A stretch of DNA of 9,599 bases, taken from NCBI GenBank assembly GCA_003220975.1, contig QHTX01000104.1, forward strand, positions 1-9,599. Direction: 5' to 3'. The position numbers and the translations under genes are program-made. The notes under the pieces are model-generated. The model ran no database searches. It had not been told where the DNA came from and saw only the letters and a list, made by a program, of their open reading frames with translations. This document shows positions 5,342 through 9,599 of this stretch, piece after piece; positions within the stretch are counted from its first letter, which is position 1; each line of letters begins with the position of its first letter. The stretch is from Gemmatimonadota bacterium. GTDB lineage: Bacteria > Gemmatimonadota > Gemmatimonadetes > Gemmatimonadales > GWC2-71-9.

Positions 5342-8300
5342 CGGCGGGACTCAACAGGCGCTCCTGCGAGCTGCGCCCATCCGCACCCGGCGCGGGCGTG
5401 CGGCGATGGTAGCCGCCGTCCGGATCGAGCTCCCAGGCCGTCGGGTCGGCCAGCTCGGCTTCGAGCACGGCATCCAGCCGGCGGCGGCAGGCGGGGTCGC
5501 GCACCGGTGCGACGACCTCGACCCGGCGGCGCAGGTTGCGCGGGCGCCAGTCGGCGGAGCCGATGTAGTACTCGGCGTCGCCGCCGTTGGCGAAGTGGTA
5601 GATGCGGGCGTGCTCGAGGAACCGCCCCACGATGCTGACGACGCGGATCCGCGCGGACAGGCCGGGCACGCCGGGCCGCAGCGTGCAGACGCCACGCACG
5701 CTGAGGTCGACATCCACGCCAGCCTGGGAGGCGCGGTACAGCGCCGCGATGACGTCCGGGTCGGCGAGCCCGTTGAGCTTGGCCCGGATCCGGGCGCTCC
5801 CGCCCGCCCGGGCGTGCGCCGCTTCCCGATCCACGAGCTCGATCACACGCTGCAGCAGGTACGTCGGCGACACCAGGATCTGGCGGAACGCCGTGCGGGG
5901 GGGCTGCGACGATCCCGAGAGCTCGTTGAACAGATCGTTCAAGTCGGCCCCGAGCGCTTCGTCCGCCGACAGGAGCCCGAGATCGGTATAGAGCGTCGCC
6001 GTCACGGCGTTGTAGTTACCGGTCCCGATGTGCACGTAGCGCCGGATACCGCCCTGCTCGCGGCGCACGACGAGAGCCGTCTTGGCGTGGGTTTTCAGCT
6101 CGACGAGGCCGTACACGACCCTGATCCCCGCCTGCTCGAGCTTCCGGGCCCAGTCGATGTTTCGCTCCTCGTCGAACCGTGCCTTGAGCTCGACAAACAC
6201 GAACACTTCTTTCCCGTGCGCGGCGGCGCGGAGCAGCGCGTCGACGATCCCCGAGTGTCCCCCCGCACGGTACAGCGTGAGCTTGATCGCCACGACGTGG
6301 GGGTCGTCCGCAGCCTCGACGAACAACCGCTCGACGCTCGCCTCGAACGAGTCGTAGGGATGGTGCACCAGGACGTCGCGTTCGGCGAGGGCCGCGAACA
6401 CCGACTGGGCGGGCGCGATGGGGACGCGACCGCGCCAGGGCGGATAGTCCAGGTCCGGCTTGGGGAGGCGGGCGATCTCCCGCAGGGCCCCGAGGCCCAG
6501 GAGGCCCACCGCCTCGTACAGGTCGCCGCTACCGAGGGAGCCGACCGGCGTGGCGTCTTCGAACAGCAGCTCCCGTAGCAACAGCTCGCGCACCGCCAGC
6601 GGCATCTCCTGCTCCACTTCGACCCGTACGACGGCGCCGTAGGGTCGGCGCCTGGCCTCTTCCTCGATCACCTGCAGCAGGCTCGCGGCATGATGCTCGT
6701 CGAGCTCGAGGTCCGCGCCGCGGGTCACGCGGAACCCGTGCGCCTGCTCCACCACCCGGCCCGGGTAGAGCAGGCTCAGATTCGCGCGGATGACGTCCTC
6801 CACCGGCACGAACGTTTCGCCGTCCGGGAGCGCCACGAAGCGCGGCGCCGCGTCCGGCACCTTGAGGTACGCGAAATGGATCGGGCCGGCGCCGGCGTCC
6901 CGCACGACGGCGGCCAGCGACAGCTGCAGGTTGGGGATGAGGGGAAACGGGTGCCCGGGCGCGCGCGTCAGGGCCTGGGGGGTCATGATCGGGAACAGCT
7001 GCTCCACAAAGTAGCGGCGCAGCGCCTCGCGCTGCGGCTCCGCCAGCTCGGCCCAGCGCAGCACGCGGACGCCGTGGGCGGCGAGCGCGGGGAGGCAACT
7101 CTCACGGAAACAGCGGACCTGCCGCTCGGTCAGCGCACGGACGCGGATGGCGATCGCGTCGAGCTGCTCGTCCGCCGAGAGCCCCTCTTCGCCAGAGGTC
7201 GCGGCACCGCCCGCCACGGTGCGCTTGAGAGCTGCGACGCGCACCATGAAGAACTCGTCGAGGTTCGCGCTGACGATCGACAGAAACCGCACGCGCGCCA
7301 GCAGCGGCACCGCGGGGTCTTCCGCCAGCGCCAGCACGCGGCTGTTGAATTCGACGAGGCTCAAGTCGCCGCTCAGAAAGGGCTCCGCGCCGGCGTGGCC
7401 CGCTGGCGCGACGGGTGTGCGGAGCGTGACGTCGGAGAGCCGGATCCGCCGCGCGCCCGCAGGCGGCTCCTGCGGCATGGCCGGCGGGGTCGGTGCGCTT
7501 CCGGTCCATTCGGAGAGCGCCTTGGCGCGTGCCGCCACCCCCAGCGCCGCCAGCGTGCGCGGGTCCCGCAGGGTCGGCGCCCCGGCCCCCGCGAGCAGCT
7601 CGCCCAGCGGCAGCCAGTGGAGCCGCGCGCCTTCGTCGGCGTCGCGCGCGGCGGCCACGCGACGCGCCAGCCAGACCTCGAGCACGGGGCGCGTGCTGGA
7701 CCCGGGGGCGGTGCCGAGGACTCTGACCTGCGCGTCGGCGCTCCCGAAATGAACGCGCAGGACGTCGCGGCACGCCTCCTCGCCGCTACCGCCCCGCACC
7801 GGGAGTGTCAGTGAGCCCTCGTCCATGAGGACCGCGACGCATCCCGCCTCGACGACGATGACCGCCACCTCGCGGCCGCCCCGCGCGGCGCTCGTCAACG
7901 CGTCGCTCTCGATCTCGCGCAGCAGCCTCTCCGCGCGGTCGACTTTCCCCACGAGCAGCGGGCGTAAGGCGTACCGCTCCTGAAACGCCGCGGCCACCGC
8001 ATCCAGGCCGGGGCGCCCGGCGGCCAGCTGCCGGAGCTTCAGCTCCTGGAACGTCCGGGCGAGTCCGTGACTGCGGACGGTCACGACATCGTAGGCGACG
8101 TCGTACCGCGCCCGACGGATCCAGCCCGGCCGGGTGCGGCGCGAGCGGCGCTCTGTCTCGAATTGGATACGGGGGACGAGCAGGCTCGGCTCGATGAGTG
8201 CGCGCAGCCGACGCGCCGGCTCCGAGATCCCCGTGAGCGCCGACGCGGCTTCGAGCTCCGGAACCTCCGCCTCGAACGTCTGCGGCAGCGCCAAGGGGGC

Positions 8301-8537
8301 GCCGCCTTCCCACCTGCCGACGGTGCGGACGGTGAGGGTGCGCCGGTCGTCGACGCGGAAGCGGAACCGGCATGTGACGCCCCGCCGGCGGAGCGCCCAG
8401 TCGGCCGAGTCGAAGTAGACGTCCCGCTGGAAGAACGGCTCCACCGGGCCGGAGCGCAGCCCCAACGGGAGCGCCTCCCCGACTATGCGATTCAGCAGGT
8501 CCAGGGCTGGAACGTCGCCCCTCCACTCCGCGGGCAT
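5328..8537 (-). CDS. ppk: Polyphosphate kinase 1 with N-terminal CYTH domain and Nudix-like region
   Basis: PPK1 reversibly transfers the gamma phosphate of ATP to polyphosphate. The protein has 1069 residues, about 370 more than ordinary PPK1. Start ATG 8537 lies 2 bases after the barrel gene's TAG; the frame runs on upstream inside that gene without conserved sequence. Residues about 20-210 are a CYTH/triphosphate-tunnel domain: RDVYFDSADWALRRRGVTCR, TLTVRT, RYDVAYDVV, FQELKLR and GKVDRAERLL. The usual first-strand ExExK is not evident. Residues about 221-335 resemble a degenerate Nudix domain (TLPVRGGSGEEACRDVL, LHWLPLGELL) without the catalytic Nudix glutamates. A Pro/Ala-rich linker leads to PPK1 from about 386: DLSLVEFNSRVLALA, SANLDEFFMVRV, FPIMTPQAL, HPYDSFE and FVELKARFDEERN. 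The two active-site histidines are intact: His817 in LKTHAKT (phospho-acceptor) and His836 in VHIGTGNYN. It ends in TGA, overlapping the next gene. PPK1 is certain, CYTH likely, Nudix tentative. Confidence 0.95.
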   Translation of the reverse strand: MPAEWRGDVPALDLLNRIVGEALPLGLRSGPVEPFFQRDVYFDSADWALRRRGVTCRFRFRVDDRRTLTVRTVGRWEGGAPLALPQTFEAEVPELEAASALTGISEPARRLRALIEPSLLVPRIQFETERRSRRTRPGWIRRARYDVAYDVVTVRSHGLARTFQELKLRQLAAGRPGLDAVAAAFQERYALRPLLVGKVDRAERLLREIESDALTSAARGGREVAVIVVEAGCVAVLMDEGSLTLPVRGGSGEEACRDVLRVHFGSADAQVRVLGTAPGSSTRPVLEVWLARRVAAARDADEGARLHWLPLGELLAGAGAPTLRDPRTLAALGVAARAKALSEWTGSAPTPPAMPQEPPAGARRIRLSDVTLRTPVAPAGHAGAEPFLSGDLSLVEFNSRVLALAEDPAVPLLARVRFLSIVSANLDEFFMVRVAALKRTVAGGAATSGEEGLSADEQLDAIAIRVRALTERQVRCFRESCLPALAAHGVRVLRWAELAEPQREALRRYFVEQLFPIMTPQALTRAPGHPFPLIPNLQLSLAAVVRDAGAGPIHFAYLKVPDAAPRFVALPDGETFVPVEDVIRANLSLLYPGRVVEQAHGFRVTRGADLELDEHHAASLLQVIEEEARRRPYGAVVRVEVEQEMPLAVRELLLRELLFEDATPVGSLGSGDLYEAVGLLGLGALREIARLPKPDLDYPPWRGRVPIAPAQSVFAALAERDVLVHHPYDSFEASVERLFVEAADDPHVVAIKLTLYRAGGHSGIVDALLRAAAHGKEVFVFVELKARFDEERNIDWARKLEQAGIRVVYGLVELKTHAKTALVVRREQGGIRRYVHIGTGNYNAVTATLYTDLGLLSADEALGADLNDLFNELSGSSQPPRTAFRQILVSPTYLLQRVIELVDREAAHARAGGSARIRAKLNGLADPDVIAALYRASQAGVDVDLSVRGVCTLRPGVPGLSARIRVVSIVGRFLEHARIYHFANGGDAEYYIGSADWRPRNLRRRVEVVAPVRDPACRRRLDAVLEAELADPTAWELDPDGGYHRRTPAPGADGRSSQERLLSPAGATV

Positions 8538-8539
8538 GG

Positions 8540-9599
8540 CTAGAACGCGAACCCCGTCCGCACGTACACCCGCGTGCCCTCGACGCTGTGCGCCACGGCC
8601 ACCGACAGGATGTTCGCGCGACTGAGAAACGCGATCCACAGGCCGCCCCCGGCGGCTGCGTGCCACTGGTCCGAGGTCTGGCCGGAGACGAAGACGCGTC
8701 CCGCGTCGGCGAGGCCGAACACCCCGAGCTCGTTAGGAAGGAGCAGGAAGAACTTCGCGATGGACAGCCGCAGCTCCGCGTTGCCATATGCGGCCGCGTC
8801 ACCCGCGAAGCGATGCTCCGGAAAGCCGCGCACCGTGCTCGACCCGCCCACGTACGCGGCTTCGTGGAGGGGATAGGGCCCCCACACCTGCTTCCCCGCC
8901 ACCCGGATGGCGAGCGTCGGCCGCAGCGGGATCGCGGCCGAGAGGTACGTGGCCGCTTCGGCATGGCCCTCGCCGAACGTCGACGTGACGTCCAGCGCGG
9001 CGGGGTACACGCTCCCGCCAACGCTGAACAGGACCCCCCGGCTCGCCGCCTGGGGCCGGTCCCGTGTGTCGAGGCGCAGGCCCGCCGTCGCGCCGACCTG
9101 GCCGAAGTCCCCGACGCCGTACGGCCGCCTGACCGTGACGAGCGTGCTGTCCTCGAGTCTGGAGCCCGAACTGTAAGGCGGGAGCGAGCAGATACTGCTG
9201 CTGCTTCACCTTGTGGAAGTCGGTCGAGCCGGTGTCCCGAGTTTGGTTGCCGAAGTCGTAGAAGCGCAGCACGTCGATCCCGGAAGCGCGCAGGTGCAGG
9301 GTCACAATCGCGGGTGGTACGATCCCGCGAAACTCTCCCGCCAGCTCGGCACGGAAGGTCGCCGCGCTGGTCGCGTATCCCGCCCGCACGCGCACGTGTG
9401 AATTGTAGGGAAGCCGGCGGAACCCGTACCCGGTTCCAGCCGCGCCCGCCCCCACGAAGAGACCGACGTCGGGCGTGTAATCGACCCAGGTGAGCGGCAC
9501 CCAGAGCGAGCCCCAGTCGCGGGGCAACCCGAGCGTCGAGGTGTCGCGCGGCGGGTCGTCATAGTGTCGTCGATCCACCGAGGTCCCGGGTCCCGTTAT
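8540..9599 (-). pseudogene. Omp85/surface-antigen-type outer-membrane beta-barrel protein, frameshifted and 5' truncated
   Basis: The C-terminal barrel of a BamA/TamA-like outer-membrane protein. The N-terminal part lies beyond the window end, where the frame is still open. In the first frame (9599 to about 9165) it reads DWGSLWVPLTWVDYTPDVGL, YGFRRLPYNSHVRVRAGYAT, RASGIDVLRFYDFGN and QQQYLLAPALQFGL. It then continues in another frame: SRLEDSTLVTVRRPYGVGDF, GATAGLRLDTRDRPQAASRG and VYPAALDV. The Omp85 loop-6 signature VRGF is at 8822-8833, and the protein ends VYVRTGFAF-TAG, with the terminal Phe typical of outer-membrane barrels. The second frame is closed by TGA at 9206-9208, so no single ORF covers both halves. 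About 15-18 residues seem to be missing at the junction. Relatives with such barrels can carry an N-terminal metallophosphoesterase; that cannot be judged here. It is first in an operon with ppk. Confidence 0.83.
9160..9205 (-). other. Frameshift junction inside the outer-membrane barrel gene
   Basis: Family-like sequence switches reading frame here. Over roughly 9165-9180 both frames look plausible for the protein (ALQFGL in one, YSSGSRLED in the other). This fits a deletion of some tens of bases between two similar short stretches, rather than a single-base indel. The exact breakpoint cannot be fixed without an intact relative. Confidence 0.65.

Noticed and set aside
5406..7814. Several long plus-strand frames opposite ppk (390 and 374 codons)
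   Set aside because: They mirror the codon bias of ppk and contain no recognisable domain or start signal.
8538..8666. Upstream extension of ppk to 8666
   Set aside because: The extra 43 residues are Arg/Gly-rich shadow sequence inside the barrel gene. The ATG at 8537 follows that gene's stop by 2 bases and begins the likely protein.
1..9599. CRISPR array, tRNA or rRNA genes, transposase or attachment sites
   Set aside because: No regularly spaced repeats, no cloverleaf or rRNA-like sequence and no transposase motif were seen; nearly all of the window is accounted for by the listed genes.

Overview
The window is strongly GC-rich bacterial DNA, densely packed, with overlapping stop/start codons and no gene-free stretch longer than about 80 bases. 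The outer-membrane barrel protein points to a didermal bacterium. The protein mix (EIIA-Ntr-like protein, LarB, Omp85-type barrel, PPK1 with a long N-terminal extension) and the wording of the EIIA protein look most like an uncultured Gemmatimonadota-type lineage. That placement is an impression from memory and was not tested.

Layout from left to right. (1) The C-terminal part of GMP synthase guaA (+), cut by the window start. (2) A convergent PTS EIIA protein of the PtsN/fructose type (-). (3) A 78-bp divergent spacer carrying an 18-bp imperfect inverted repeat that may hold promoters in both directions. (4) A rightward operon: tRNA-dihydrouridine synthase (dus), larB (nickel-pincer cofactor synthesis) and a membrane-anchored diguanylate cyclase. 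The genes are joined by ATGA stop/start overlaps. (5) A leftward operon that meets it tail to tail with one base between stop codons. Read in its own direction it is an outer-membrane beta-barrel protein of the Omp85/surface-antigen type (cut by the window end), a 1069-residue polyphosphate kinase with a CYTH domain and a Nudix-like region fused in front of PPK1, and a small secreted protein of unknown function.

Two genes look broken, each by one local lesion. dus has an in-frame TAG exactly where the family has a conserved Trp, and the protein continues in the same frame to its normal end. The barrel gene changes frame near 9165-9205, with a family-like protein on both sides and apparently 15-18 residues missing. 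TAG is a genuine terminator for two other genes here, so general UAG recoding is unlikely.

The most interesting item is the CYTH / Nudix-like / PPK1 fusion, set between an outer-membrane protein and a secreted protein. It combines two unrelated phosphate-chain folds (triphosphate-tunnel and PPK1) in one polypeptide. Together with the c-di-GMP cyclase and the PTS regulator, the window is rich in phosphate and nucleotide signalling. A shared pathway is only an inference.
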